From contig NZ_OY781872.1 in assembly GCF_963677065.1 (NCBI RefSeq), positions 2,909,419 to 2,973,418 on the forward strand: DNA of 64,000 nucleotides. The letters run 5' to 3'. The notes under the pieces were generated by a model. It was given only the letters and a program-made list of their open reading frames with translations, was not told the origin of the DNA and did no database searches. Positions 43,709 to 52,466 of the stretch are shown one piece after another. The translations under genes and the position numbers were made by a program. Numbering within the stretch: position 1 is the stretch's first letter; each line of letters begins with the position of its first letter. Source of the DNA: an uncultured Methanoregula sp. (GTDB lineage Archaea > Halobacteriota > Methanomicrobia > Methanomicrobiales > Methanospirillaceae).

Positions 43709-44341
43709 ATGAAAAAATTATTCGGTTCTTCAACAATGCTGCTTCTGGCAGCCTTAATCGTCATCTCCGCAGGTATCGCGGGCTGCACGTCGCAGGCCCC
43801 GTCCACGGGGCAGGCAGCAGTCCCGTCCCCGGCACCGGCTGCAAACACGGCAGTCGTTTCTCCCGAAAACCTGGTACTCCAGCCGCAGGAGATCCCGGGA
43901 AATTTCACCCTTGTTGAGAAAGGGGAGAGACACGCATCCGACCTGAGCGACTGGGCACGCGATCACGGCTGGAAGAGCGGGTATTACGTAGTGTACCAGA
44001 AGAATGACCCGGCTGCGCCTTCCGGAACGGTCATCCGGCAGAACATCTCGGTGTACGCAGAAAAGAACGCAACCCTCGCGGTCTCCGATACCATCGACGG
44101 GTTTGCCGACTGGATCGTAAAAGAGAATGCGATGAACCAGACCGTTGAAAAGATCTCCATTCCCGCGATCGGGGATGCGAGCGGTTCGCTGAAGTATATC
44201 AACAAGGGCGATAACTCCAGCATGTACATCATCGCATTTTCAAAAATGAACGTCTTTGAAGATATCGAGACAAACGGAACCGCGGCAGATTACGAGACTG
44301 CCAAACAGCTGGCAGCCATTGCAGCGGCAAAGATCAGATAA
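43709..44341 (+). CDS. Lipoprotein, paralog of the one at 41520
   Basis: This 210-residue protein has a signal peptide and lipobox (ISAGIAGCTS). A PAP-rich linker follows, then ENLVLQPQEIPGNFTLVEKGERHASDLSDW and GYYVVYQKNDPAAPSG. The layout and several phrases match the lipoprotein at 41520-42155, which flanks fae-hps on the other side. It is divergent from fae-hps. The function is unknown. Confidence 0.78.
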   Translation: MKKLFGSSTMLLLAALIVISAGIAGCTSQAPSTGQAAVPSPAPAANTAVVSPENLVLQPQEIPGNFTLVEKGERHASDLSDWARDHGWKSGYYVVYQKNDPAAPSGTVIRQNISVYAEKNATLAVSDTIDGFADWIVKENAMNQTVEKISIPAIGDASGSLKYINKGDNSSMYIIAFSKMNVFEDIETNGTAADYETAKQLAAIAAAKIR

Positions 44342-44356
44342 TTTTTTTTCTTTTTT
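44342..44356 (+). terminator. T-rich terminator after lipoprotein
   Basis: Two runs of T separated by one C (44342-44356) immediately follow the stop, consistent with archaeal intrinsic termination. Confidence 0.5.
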
Positions 44357-44460
44357 CAGACGGATCGTTTCTCGTGGAAGATCCAAGCCCCATGGCGGTC
44401 CCGGTCATACAAGGTTTTTTTGCCCGCACGCGCTCATCCACCCCATAACGGAAAGGGGAG

Positions 44461-44793
44461 ATGAACATGAACCGATCACCGTTTGAAATGTTCCAGAAGG
44501 AATGCCCCGAGCTTGCCGAGCGGTTCGACAGCCTGGTGGAAGTCCAGCGGACCTTAAATGTTCTTGACAATAAGACAAAGCAGCTCATCAACATCGCCAT
44601 CCAGACGGCGATCCGGAACGCGGAAGGGGTACGGGCCCATGCAGCACAGGCGGCCCGGACCGGGGCAACAAAAGAGGAGATTGTCGGGGCCGTTGTCATG
44701 AACCTGCACCTGACGGGCCTGGTCACCGTTCTCGATGCTCTGCCCGCTGCGCTTGCAGGCATCGAAGAGGCAAAGAAGAGGAAGATGAGGTAA
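44461..44793 (+). CDS. Carboxymuconolactone decarboxylase (AhpD-like) family protein
   Basis: This 110-residue protein has the CMD fold text: ETTLNV-like opening DNKTKQLINIAIQTAIRNAEGVRAHAAQAARTGATKEEIVGAVV. AhpD-type members use a CxxC motif for peroxide reduction; here the corresponding part reads GVRAHAAQA, which lacks the cysteines, so the redox activity is doubtful. It may be a decarboxylase-like or binding protein. ATG 44461 or 44467 are both possible starts. Confidence 0.82.
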   Translation: MNMNRSPFEMFQKECPELAERFDSLVEVQRTLNVLDNKTKQLINIAIQTAIRNAEGVRAHAAQAARTGATKEEIVGAVVMNLHLTGLVTVLDALPAALAGIEEAKKRKMR

Positions 44794-44839
44794 CTCCGCA
44801 CGTTTTACTTTCCCGTAAAACTCCTGCGACCGGAAAAAA

Positions 44840-45814
44840 TCAGGATGGGTTCCGGGCCCTGGACTCTGCAGCAAGGCAGAGGATCTCGAACATGATCGTT
44901 GCCCCGGCAAGGGCGGTGATTCCCGCGGGATCGTAAGGAGGGGAGACCTCGACAACATCCCCGCCGATGATGTTGAGGCCCCCAAGGCCGCGGAGGGTCT
45001 GCAGCACCTCGAAGGTTGACATCCCTCCCGCCACCGGCGTTCCGGTACCCGGTGCAAACGCGGGGTCCAGGCAGTCGATATCAAAGGAGATGTACACGGG
45101 CCGGTCTCCCATCAGGTCACGGATCTCCTGTGCAATCTTCTTCCATCCCCGTTCATAGAATTCCTCGATGTGCACAACCCGCATATTCTTCTCGTAGGAA
45201 TACTGCCACAGGACTTCGCTGGATCCACGGATCCCGATCTGTATCGCGTGTTCGGGATCGATTGCTCCGGACTCCACGGCATTCCGCATAGGCGAGCCGT
45301 GCTGCAGGGCGCTGCCATGGATCGGCCCGGCCGTGTCGCAGTGGGAATCGAAGTGCACGAGCCCGGCTTTTTCTCTTCTGGAAATTCCTTTGAGAATGGG
45401 AAACGTGATGGAGTGGTCCCCTCCGGCAGTGACAGGAATTATCCCGTTTGCAGATAATTTCCGGTAGAACAATTCGATGTCCTGGTTTGCGTCCTCCAGG
45501 CGGTAGACCGACCTGAACGGCACGTCGCCCACATCGGCAATCCGGCAGGCAGCGCAGGGCGTCATCTTCGTGTGATGGTTGTAGATGCCCACGAGCCGCG
45601 ACTGGTTCCGGATCTCCCGGGGGCCCATGCGGGTGCCGGGACGGTTTGTGACTCCCTGATCGAACGGCACGCCAACGAGTGCGATGTCCAGGTTCTCCGG
45701 GTTTTCCTGCCAGGGCACACCGAAGAACGTGGCAATTCCCCAGTAGGGGTTCTCCACCATCTCTCTTTCAAATGTCCTGAAATCCTTGGTTATCTTCTCC
45801 AGGTCTTCTTCCAT
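44840..45814 (-). CDS. speB: Agmatinase (ureohydrolase)
   Basis: This 324-residue enzyme hydrolyses agmatine to putrescine and urea. Ureohydrolase motifs are present: GGDHSITFPI (H134), HFDSHCDTAG (D156, H158, D160, binding the two Mn ions) and SFDIDCLDPAFAPGTGTPVAGG near the C-terminus. The GTGTPVAGG segment is shared with agmatinases and other arginase-family enzymes; arginase cannot be excluded but archaeal context favours agmatinase. The window also encodes a deiminase-amidase fusion for the same conversion at 6119-8041. Confidence 0.9.
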   Translation of the reverse strand: MEEDLEKITKDFRTFEREMVENPYWGIATFFGVPWQENPENLDIALVGVPFDQGVTNRPGTRMGPREIRNQSRLVGIYNHHTKMTPCAACRIADVGDVPFRSVYRLEDANQDIELFYRKLSANGIIPVTAGGDHSITFPILKGISRREKAGLVHFDSHCDTAGPIHGSALQHGSPMRNAVESGAIDPEHAIQIGIRGSSEVLWQYSYEKNMRVVHIEEFYERGWKKIAQEIRDLMGDRPVYISFDIDCLDPAFAPGTGTPVAGGMSTFEVLQTLRGLGGLNIIGGDVVEVSPPYDPAGITALAGATIMFEILCLAAESRARNPS

Positions 45815-46159
45815 GGTTATGCCTCCCTCCGGGCCTTGCGGGAATTTTTATCCGGGTCCCCTGCAGCAAAGACTCTGTCTGCTCATAGGAAACGGGGGGG
45901 TAAAGGTATATGAAACCTGCCGGAACTGTTCCGGCATTTTTGTTCCTTCCTGCAGCCCTGCCCGGGCGTGCCGGATCGCTTTACCCCTGCCGGTTTTTTC
46001 CGGATTTCCCCGGTGGGCGGGATCGCCGCTCGTACACCCGGCCCGGAATATACGGGAGTTGCCATCTTGGGCTGCCTCCCCCTTTGGGGGAGAGAGGGGG
46101 TCACACTCACAATTTTCAGTCAAGTGCGCTACACGAATGATCTCTACAGAGCAGAAAAA
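45815..46159. other. 345-nt gene-free region carrying a dispersed repeat
   Basis: No gene is supported. Positions 46084-46163, read on the minus strand and directly downstream of the PhzF gene, match 61594-61673 (plus strand) over 80 nt at roughly three quarters identity; the stop of the PhzF gene lies inside the match. Confidence 0.6.
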
Positions 46160-46163
46160 TCAG
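46084..46163 (-). repeat. Dispersed 80-nt repeat, copy near PhzF
   Basis: The element reads (minus) CTGATTTTTCTG, then GAGATCATTCGTG, then TTGTGAGTGTGACCCCC and CTCTCCCCCAA. The same blocks occur at 61594-61673, and a shorter match at 16994-17037. Here it lies immediately after a gene in the same orientation. Confidence 0.6.
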
Positions 46164-46951
46164 ACCAGGAGTTTTCCCGACAGGACATGGACTGCATGGC
46201 CTGACAGGATAACGCGGTCGCCTTCGAGCTTCACGCGGACCGATCCCCCCCGGGGGGAGCACTGGAACCCGACCATCTCGGTTTTCTTGAGTTTCTCTCC
46301 CCAGTACGGCCCGAGGCAGCAGTGGGCCGAACCGGTGACCGGATCTTCCGGCACGCCGACCGCGGGTGCGAAGAACCGGGACACGAAATCGAAATGCGGG
46401 AGATCGGAGGCTGCGGTCACGATGATGCCCCGGGTGCGGATGGCGGATAATGCATCCAGGTCGGGTTCGAGGCTGCAGACATCGTCCGCGAGCGGCAGTT
46501 CCACAAGGATATCGAACCGGTTCCGGCCGGTGTACAGGGGTTCGACCCCGAGCGCCTGCCCAAGACCGGGAATCGGCATCGATGTCGCGGGAGGTTCTGC
46601 GGGAAAGTCCATGCTGATCCAGTCGCCGTCCCGCCGGGCAGTCAGTTTGCCGGACAGGGTCTCAAAGACAATTGCCTTGTTTTGGGAAACGCGGCCGGTC
46701 TCCCAGAGCACGGACGCGGCGGCGAGCGTGGCATGGCCGCAGAGCCGGACTTCCTCTTTGGGAGTGAACCAGCGCAGGTTCCAGTTCGTTCCTTCAGGAA
46801 ACAAAAACGCGGTCTCCGAATGCTTCAGCTCGGCTGCCACCTGCTGCATCCACGCGTCATCGGCCGGGCCATCCGGGATGCAGACACCGGCAACGTTCCC
46901 GCGGAACGGGGCCTGGGTGAACGCGTCAACGAGGTGCAGTTCTGCTTGCAT
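46160..46951 (-). CDS. PhzF family isomerase
   Basis: This 263-residue protein belongs to the PhzF/YddE family. The catalytic glutamate lies in LKHSETAFLFPEG; GHATLAAASVLWETG and the C-terminal EDPVTGSAHCCLGPYW are diagnostic. The family has a diaminopimelate-epimerase-like fold; PhzF itself isomerises a phenazine precursor but most members have unknown substrates. ATG 46951 is chosen because MQAELHLVDAFTQAPFRGN is the usual start; a longer frame from 47008 has an unrelated N-terminus. Confidence 0.9.
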   Translation of the reverse strand: MQAELHLVDAFTQAPFRGNVAGVCIPDGPADDAWMQQVAAELKHSETAFLFPEGTNWNLRWFTPKEEVRLCGHATLAAASVLWETGRVSQNKAIVFETLSGKLTARRDGDWISMDFPAEPPATSMPIPGLGQALGVEPLYTGRNRFDILVELPLADDVCSLEPDLDALSAIRTRGIIVTAASDLPHFDFVSRFFAPAVGVPEDPVTGSAHCCLGPYWGEKLKKTEMVGFQCSPRGGSVRVKLEGDRVILSGHAVHVLSGKLLV

Positions 46952-47047
46952 GGAAGAGTGATTGCGGGCCGGGCCTATAAAAAATTCGAAACAGACCTTA
47001 CGGTCCATGAACCAGGGAAACGTTCAGGAAAAACGCTTAAGAAAACG

Positions 47048-47213
47048 TGGGGTTGGTGAGATTTGAACTCACGATCGACGGGTCTCTCCGACATGCATCA
47101 GTGCTCCAACGGGTCATCATATTGAATCAGCAGACCCATTGTTCATCATCTGCGAGCACGAGAACGCAAAGACCGCTGGAGCCCGTCGCCATTCCGGGCT
47201 AGGCCACAACCCC
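47048..47213 (-). tRNA. tRNA-Trp (CCA) with a 92-nt intron
   Basis: Read on the minus strand the acceptor is GGGGTTG with CAACCCC and discriminator A at 47048. The D stem is near GCC/GGC, the anticodon stem is ACGGG/CCCGT, the loop is CTCCAGA with CCA at 47177-47179, and the T arm is GTGAG-TTCAAAT-CTCAC. The intron, 47084-47175, interrupts between positions 37 and 38, which is the usual archaeal site. No CCA tail is encoded. Confidence 0.93.
47094..47152 (-). ncRNA. Box C/D guide RNA inside the tRNA-Trp intron
   Basis: The intron shows box C TGATGA (47143-47148), D' CTGA (47127-47130), C' TGATGA (47114-47119) and D CTGA (47098-47101). The guide before D reads GTTGGAGCA and pairs across the anticodon and exon-intron boundary so that C34 is the fifth base. 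The guide before D' reads ATGGGTCTG and pairs with spliced CAGACCC so that C39 is the fifth base. In haloarchaea the equivalent intron directs 2'-O-methylation at C34 and U39 of tRNA-Trp. Confidence 0.85.
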
Positions 47214-47505
47214 TCTCGCGTCCAGCTCCGGGACGAATCCCGTGCTGACCTAACATAATCGCATTGTACAAACTTAAGAGTTTTGTTGTTTTCCGGAGGG
47301 GGACGGGTACGGGATCGCCTGCCAGACTCCTGTGGCTTTTTTCAGTGCACCAGCACCCGGTTCCCGGGCACCACGGGCGATCCGGCCGGATCCCGGGCAG
47401 GACCGGCCGGTTCCCGAAAATCCCGGCACGGCCGGGGATTCCTTCAGGATCGCCGGCAGGTCTCCCGGTAACGCAGGTGCACCACCCTCACGCAAAATCA
47501 TCATC

Positions 47506-47514
47506 CATATATTA
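47506..47514 (+). promoter_or_regulatory. TATA box for acyl-CoA synthetase gene
   Basis: CATATATTA lies about 27 nt before ATG 47537, indicating a leaderless mRNA. The rest of the gap 47214-47505 shows no gene; it includes a hairpin with a TTCG loop at about 47228-47241 on the minus strand. Confidence 0.55.
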
Positions 47515-47536
47515 TCCGGTACCCCATCACATACCA

Positions 47537-49237
47537 ATGGTTGAGGGCAGTTACACGTGCGGAACCTCAGCAGTCCCCCTGCTGGGCATGACCATCAGCG
47601 AGATGGTCGACAGTATTGCAGCAAAATACCCGGACACGGAAGCCATCGTATCCGTGCACCAGAACATCCGGTGGACCTACCGGGAGTTTGTCGGTCAGGT
47701 GAACCTGGTAGCAAGAGCCCTGATGGGTCTCGGGGTGGAGAAAGGCGACCGGGTCGGCATCTGGGCCATGAACCATGCCGAATGGGTGGTAGTCCAGTTC
47801 GCCACCTCCAAGATCGGCGCCATCATGGTGAACATCAACCCGGCGTACCGCACGTACGAGCTCGAGTACGTACTCAAGCAGGCCGAGATCTCGACCCTGA
47901 TCGTGCAGGGCCGGTTCAAGACCTCGGACTACGTGGGGATGTTCTACGAGGCCTGCCCCGAGGCGTACGAGTGCAAGCCGGGAAAGATCTCCTGCGAGAA
48001 GTTCCCGTTTCTGAAAAATGCGGTCTTCATGGGCGACATCCCGTACAACGGCATGTTCACCTGGGAGGATTTCCTGGAAAAGGCGGATGCGATCACGATG
48101 GACGATATCCTGGAGCGGGGCGAAGGGCTCTCGTTCGACGACCCCATCAATATCCAGTACACGAGCGGCACCACAGGGTTTCCCAAAGGAGTTGTCTTAA
48201 CCCACCACTCCGTCCTCAACAACGGGTACATCATCGGGGAGGGCATGGGATTTACCGAGAAGGACCGGCTCTGCATCCCGGTTCCCTTCTACCACTGCTT
48301 CGGCATGGTCCTCAGTAACCTCGCCTGCGTCACCCACGGCTCGACGATGGTTTTGCCCGCACCAACTTTCGATGCCGAAGAAGTCTTGAAGACCGTGGAG
48401 AAGGAGCGCTGCACGGCGCTGCACGGTGTCCCGACCATGTTCATTGCCGAGCTCTCGCACCCGAACTTCTCAAAATACGATCTCCGGTCCCTCCGCACCG
48501 GCATCATGGCCGGTTCCCCCTGCCCGATCGAGGTCATGAAGCAGGTCAACACGCAGATGCACATGAGTGAGATCGTTATCGTGTACGGCCAGACCGAGAC
48601 GAGCCCCGGCGTCACGATGACGACAACCAAAGACCCGCTCGAACGCCGGGTCACCACGATCGGCAGGGCATTTCCCCACACGGAACTCAAGATCATCGAC
48701 TCCAAGACCGGCAAGATCGTCCCGTATGGCGAGATCGGCGAGATCTGCGCCCGCGGCTACTGCGTCATGAAATGCTATTACAACAATCCCTCGGCCACCC
48801 ACGCAACGCTCGACAAGGATCGCTGGAACCACACCGGCGACCTCGGCACCATGGACGAGGAGGGCTACTTCAAGATCGTGGGCCGGCTCAAGGACATGGT
48901 GATCCGGGGCGGGGAGAACATCTACCCGCGGGAGATCGAGGAGTTCCTCCACCACCACGAGAAGATCTCGGACGTCTACGTGGTCGGCGTGCCGGATATC
49001 AAGTACGGCGAGGAGCTCTGCGCCTGGGTGAAGATGAAGCCGGGCCAGACCATGACCGAGCAGGATGTCAAGGATTTCTGCAAAGGCAAGATCGCCCACT
49101 ACAAGATCCCGCGGTACGTCATGTTCGTGAATGACTTCCCGATCAATATCTCCGGCAAGATCCAGAAATACAAGATGCGGGACGAGTCGATCAAGGTGCT
49201 CGGCCTTGAAGAGGCTGACAAGATCCAGACCGCATAA
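47537..49237 (+). CDS. Acyl-CoA synthetase (AMP-binding family)
   Basis: This 566-residue enzyme activates a carboxylic acid to its CoA thioester via an acyl-adenylate. Diagnostic segments are YTSGTTGFPKG (phosphate-binding loop), VYGQTETSPG, GDLGTMDEEGYFKIVGRLKDMVIRGGENIYPREIEEFL and the C-terminal GKIQKYKMRD with its catalytic lysine. The length and motifs fit medium/long-chain fatty acid or other acyl-CoA ligases; the acid used here is unknown. ATG 47537 is chosen; the upstream frame of 91 codons is unlike the family and a TATA box sits just before 47537. Confidence 0.93.
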   Translation: MVEGSYTCGTSAVPLLGMTISEMVDSIAAKYPDTEAIVSVHQNIRWTYREFVGQVNLVARALMGLGVEKGDRVGIWAMNHAEWVVVQFATSKIGAIMVNINPAYRTYELEYVLKQAEISTLIVQGRFKTSDYVGMFYEACPEAYECKPGKISCEKFPFLKNAVFMGDIPYNGMFTWEDFLEKADAITMDDILERGEGLSFDDPINIQYTSGTTGFPKGVVLTHHSVLNNGYIIGEGMGFTEKDRLCIPVPFYHCFGMVLSNLACVTHGSTMVLPAPTFDAEEVLKTVEKERCTALHGVPTMFIAELSHPNFSKYDLRSLRTGIMAGSPCPIEVMKQVNTQMHMSEIVIVYGQTETSPGVTMTTTKDPLERRVTTIGRAFPHTELKIIDSKTGKIVPYGEIGEICARGYCVMKCYYNNPSATHATLDKDRWNHTGDLGTMDEEGYFKIVGRLKDMVIRGGENIYPREIEEFLHHHEKISDVYVVGVPDIKYGEELCAWVKMKPGQTMTEQDVKDFCKGKIAHYKIPRYVMFVNDFPINISGKIQKYKMRDESIKVLGLEEADKIQTA

Positions 49238-49243
49238 GCAATC

Positions 49244-49252
49244 CTTTTTTTT
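49244..49252 (+). terminator. T-tract after acyl-CoA synthetase
   Basis: A run of nine T residues starts 7 nt after the stop codon. Confidence 0.5.
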
Positions 49253-49348
49253 CATCGTCTCCAACGCCGGACCGCAGGTCACTTCACGCACTCCATTGCC
49301 CGTCCGCATCCCGCAGCGAAAAAAATTTGGAGGGGAAGCACCTAAACG

Positions 49349-49795
49349 ATGCCTGGGGGCAGATGGGAGATCATGCGAACGGTGTACAGAATCCTGGCGC
49401 TGGTCATTGCCGCGGTCCTCCTTTCAGGCTGCATGGGAGCATCCCCGGAGATCGTGATGCCGAAGACCCGGCTTGCCAGCGGGGATACACACGGTATCAG
49501 CGACTGCTTTTTCCGGATCAATGATTCTGCGCACAGCCTGCATACGGGGACGGTTACGGAGATAACCCTGACCGGGTACATCGGCAACAGCTGCAGCCGG
49601 CCTATGGACAACCTTGTGGTTCACGGCACATTCTATGATCGGGACGGGCGGGTCATTGCAGGGACAGAGACCCGGGCCGGGTACCTTGGACCTGACGATG
49701 TTGCGGCGTTCAGCCTCTTGATCGACACTCCGTATTCCGGTCCCTTTACCTACCGGATCTGGCCGGAGATCCGGGAAGAGAAGAAATTATTCTGA
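49349..49795 (+). CDS. Lipoprotein of unknown function
   Basis: This 148-residue protein carries a signal peptide with lipobox (VLLSGCMG) and a small beta-rich domain (HTGTVTEITLTGYIGNSCSRPMDNLVVHGTFYDRDG) resembling FxLYD-like domains that occur in secreted proteins. ATG 49349 follows GGAGGGG at 49330-49336; ATG 49373 is a shorter alternative. It is convergent with an ABC-2 permease gene. The function is unknown. Confidence 0.72.
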   Translation: MPGGRWEIMRTVYRILALVIAAVLLSGCMGASPEIVMPKTRLASGDTHGISDCFFRINDSAHSLHTGTVTEITLTGYIGNSCSRPMDNLVVHGTFYDRDGRVIAGTETRAGYLGPDDVAAFSLLIDTPYSGPFTYRIWPEIREEKKLF

Positions 49796-49836
49796 TTCTT
49801 CCCGTCCCGGTTTTTCGGGCAACGTGTGCTGCCGGA

Positions 49837-50598
49837 TCACTCGTTGAATTTCTTGTAGAGCCGGTTTGCCACGAACTGGAAGATAAGGATAAAGACGCAG
49901 ATCATCGCAACATCGGCCAGGGGGTGGAAGTGGGTGGTGCCCGAATAGGCAGCCTGGATCAGGTCGTTGCCGTAGGTCAGGGGCGAGAGATACACGATGA
50001 ACTGTCCTGCGGCCGGGATCTGGCTGACCGGGATGAAAACGCCCGAGACAAAGATCAGGGGCAGCCGGACAAGGTTCAGCATGGACATGATATCCCCCGG
50101 GCTCTCGGTCGGGTATGCGGCAAAGAGCGTGCCCATGGTGGCAAAGCAGAACGAGGTGAGGACGAGGCCGAGCGCGAGGGGCCAGATGCTCACGATGGGA
50201 GTCCTGAAGAGGAGAAGCCCGGCAATCAGCGGGACGAACGCGATCCCGATGCTGTAGAGAAATCCGCTCAGGCTCTCGCCGAGCACGACCGTATGGAGGG
50301 AGATCGGGGCCGAGATGAGCCGGTCGAAGGTCTTCATCCGCCGCTCGATGGGGATGGAGACGGGTTCTATGGAGGATGCGGAGAAGAGGATGGTGATCGC
50401 GATAAGGCCCGGGATCATCGAAGACGGTTCTGCCGGCCGGCCGATGGCAAATGCGAGGAACATAAAGAGAGGGAAGAGCGCTCCCGAGACGATGATGTTG
50501 GGCTTTAAGTAATAGATGAGGATGTCCTTTTTTGCAATCGCCCAGGCACCATGGAGTTCCATGCACAGCTGCCCGCAGGTATCCCCGGATTCAGTCAA
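49837..50598 (-). CDS. ABC-2 type transporter permease
   Basis: This 253-residue protein has six membrane helices and the ABC-2 family pattern: FLAFAIGRPAEPSSMIPGLIAITILFSASS, IPIERRMKTFDRLISAPIS and FVSGVFIPVSQIPAAGQFIVYLSPLTYGNDLIQA. It forms a heteromeric exporter with the ATPase encoded upstream on the same strand; the genes overlap by 8 nt. The cargo is unknown; relatives export antibiotics, polysaccharides or lipids. Confidence 0.9.
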   Translation of the reverse strand: MTESGDTCGQLCMELHGAWAIAKKDILIYYLKPNIIVSGALFPLFMFLAFAIGRPAEPSSMIPGLIAITILFSASSIEPVSIPIERRMKTFDRLISAPISLHTVVLGESLSGFLYSIGIAFVPLIAGLLLFRTPIVSIWPLALGLVLTSFCFATMGTLFAAYPTESPGDIMSMLNLVRLPLIFVSGVFIPVSQIPAAGQFIVYLSPLTYGNDLIQAAYSGTTHFHPLADVAMICVFILIFQFVANRLYKKFNE

Positions 50599-51547
50599 CG
50601 GTCTTCACCCCTTTTGTCCGGATATCGAGGCCGGTGAGCCGGATGAAGACATCCTCAAGGCTTGGCCCGAGGGTAGTGATGCTGATCACCCGGGCCTTCC
50701 GGGCTGCGGCAAAGGCCATAACCCCGTCGATCACCGCGGGCGGGTCCTCGGTGATCAGCCGGAACTTGTCCCCCTGCTTGATAACTTCGCTCACGGAGGG
50801 AATCCGTTCCAGGTCCTCCACCGGCACGGGTGCGGGAGCATCGAAGGCCACTTCCACCGACTGGACGCTCTGGATCGTCTTTTTGAGCCGTTCAGGGGAG
50901 TCGATGGCCGCGATCTTCCCGTGGTTGATGATGGCAACCCGGTCGCAGGCAAGGTTGGCTTCCTCGATATTATGGGTGGTGAGAAAGACGGTGACTCCCT
51001 GCTCGTTGAGATTACGGATCACGTCGCGGATGATCAGGTTGCTCTGCACGTCGAGGCCGGAGGTGGGTTCATCGAGGAAGACGAGCCGGGGATCGTTGAT
51101 GAGCCCCATGGCGAGCGTGAGCCGGCGTTTCATCCCTTTTGAGAACCCGTTCGTCTTGTCGTGCCTGCGCTCCAGGAGGCCGAAGAGTTCGAGGAGTTCT
51201 TTCGCCCGCTTCTCCCGCAAGGATTTCCCGACATGGTAGAGCTCGGCGGTGAACATCAGGTTCTGCCAGGCCGTGAGATCGGTGTAGATATTGGAGGTCT
51301 CGTGCACGATCCCCATCTGGCGCCGGGCGGCGATTGTCTCTCTGACGATATCTTTCCCAAATATCCGTGCCGTCCCTTCCGTGGGGGGAGAGATCCCGGT
51401 CAGGATGCGGATCGTGGTTGTCTTTCCCGCACCGTTCGGGCCGAGGAACCCGAAGGTCTCGCCTTCCTGTACCGAAAAGTCCACGTGGGAGAGGGCCTGG
51501 ATATTCCCAAAGCGTTTCGACAGTGCTTCTGTTTCGATCGCAAACAT
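50591..51547 (-). CDS. ABC-2 type transporter ATPase
   Basis: This 318-residue ATPase has Walker A GPNGAGKTTT, signature FSKGMKRRL, Walker B LVFLDEPTSGLD and a DrrA-like C-terminal extension. It partners the overlapping permease gene and should power export. It resembles DrrA/daunorubicin resistance-type subunits. Confidence 0.93.
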   Translation of the reverse strand: MFAIETEALSKRFGNIQALSHVDFSVQEGETFGFLGPNGAGKTTTIRILTGISPPTEGTARIFGKDIVRETIAARRQMGIVHETSNIYTDLTAWQNLMFTAELYHVGKSLREKRAKELLELFGLLERRHDKTNGFSKGMKRRLTLAMGLINDPRLVFLDEPTSGLDVQSNLIIRDVIRNLNEQGVTVFLTTHNIEEANLACDRVAIINHGKIAAIDSPERLKKTIQSVQSVEVAFDAPAPVPVEDLERIPSVSEVIKQGDKFRLITEDPPAVIDGVMAFAAARKARVISITTLGPSLEDVFIRLTGLDIRTKGVKTVD

Positions 51548-51791
51548 ACCGGATCACCGGGGTGAATAGTACACCATTCGTGGGGTACCCTATATCACTA
51601 TGTTTTCAGGAAGGTTGCCGGGGACCATGCCCGGACGGATCTTATTACATCTGCCGGCCACATACCGGGGATGGACACGATGCTCGTAATCGGGATGATG
51701 CCGGATGGGACACATCTGCCATGGAGACATCAAAGACCGAATTCAAACCGGAGAATCTGCATTCCGGAAAAGAAAAAGTTTTTTCGAGGCC

Positions 51792-51998
51792 TTATATCAC
51801 ACCGAACCATGCGATATAGGAGACCGAGATCATGACAACGAAGAGCACGATCAGGATCTTGAAGCCGCACTTTTTGCAGATGCGGAAGTGCGAGGGATTC
51901 TGATCCTCGGTATACGTTGATTTGCAGACGCGGCAGGTCTTGGTGGGGCCGTGCTTTGCGGGGTGGTCGTGGTGTTCGAATGCCGGGTGATGAGACAT
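51792..51998 (-). CDS. Small zinc-ribbon protein with C-terminal membrane helix
   Basis: This 68-residue protein has a histidine-rich N-terminus (MSHHPAFEHHDHPAKHG), a zinc ribbon with CRVC and CKKC, and a C-terminal hydrophobic helix (ILIVLFVVMISVSYIAWF). It may be tail-anchored in the membrane with its ribbon in the cytoplasm. ATG 51998 starts after the histidine run; ATG 52019 is an alternative. The function is unknown. Confidence 0.65.
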   Translation of the reverse strand: MSHHPAFEHHDHPAKHGPTKTCRVCKSTYTEDQNPSHFRICKKCGFKILIVLFVVMISVSYIAWFGVI

Positions 51999-52466
51999 AT
52001 CCAGTACAGTCAACTGCATTCTGGAAAAACGTGTCGGAAGATTTTTGCAAAGATAACCTGCAGATCCATCGGGATTCCCCCTGCCGGGATACCGGCCGGG
52101 CGGGAATTACGCCAGGCTTTTTTACGTCAACAACGTGATATTCAAAAAAACCCGGTTGAATCATCCCGGAAAATAGTTTTTCACAGATACATCTATGAGC
52201 CCACGAACCAATTGTCCCCCATCACAACCGTGTGATAAGATCCTGCGCATCCATCCTTTCGCTGCCAGCGTCCCCGGGACCTGAATAACGGGGCGAAACT
52301 GTACCGGAATAACCATTTTTCCTGTGTTCACGGGTAACCTGCAGTTCGTCTCGTGCGCGAAAGACCGGAGTAACGGGCCCGGAAAAATGGCAGTGCACAG
52401 GAGCCGGAACAGCTTTTTTGCAGGCAGGAAAGCAGACGGGAGAGAATCAGTACCATGAGGAAGTAA
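51999..52466 (+). promoter_or_regulatory. 468-nt gene-free region upstream of the thermosome gene
   Basis: No gene is supported. The thermosome start is preceded by GAGG about 10 nt upstream (within TGAGGAAGTAA). I do not see an unambiguous TATA box; the region is moderately AT-rich near 52150-52200. Confidence 0.35.

Noticed and set aside
44461..44793. Assigning peroxidase activity (AhpD) to the CMD protein
   Set aside because: The CxxC dithiol required for AhpD activity is absent.
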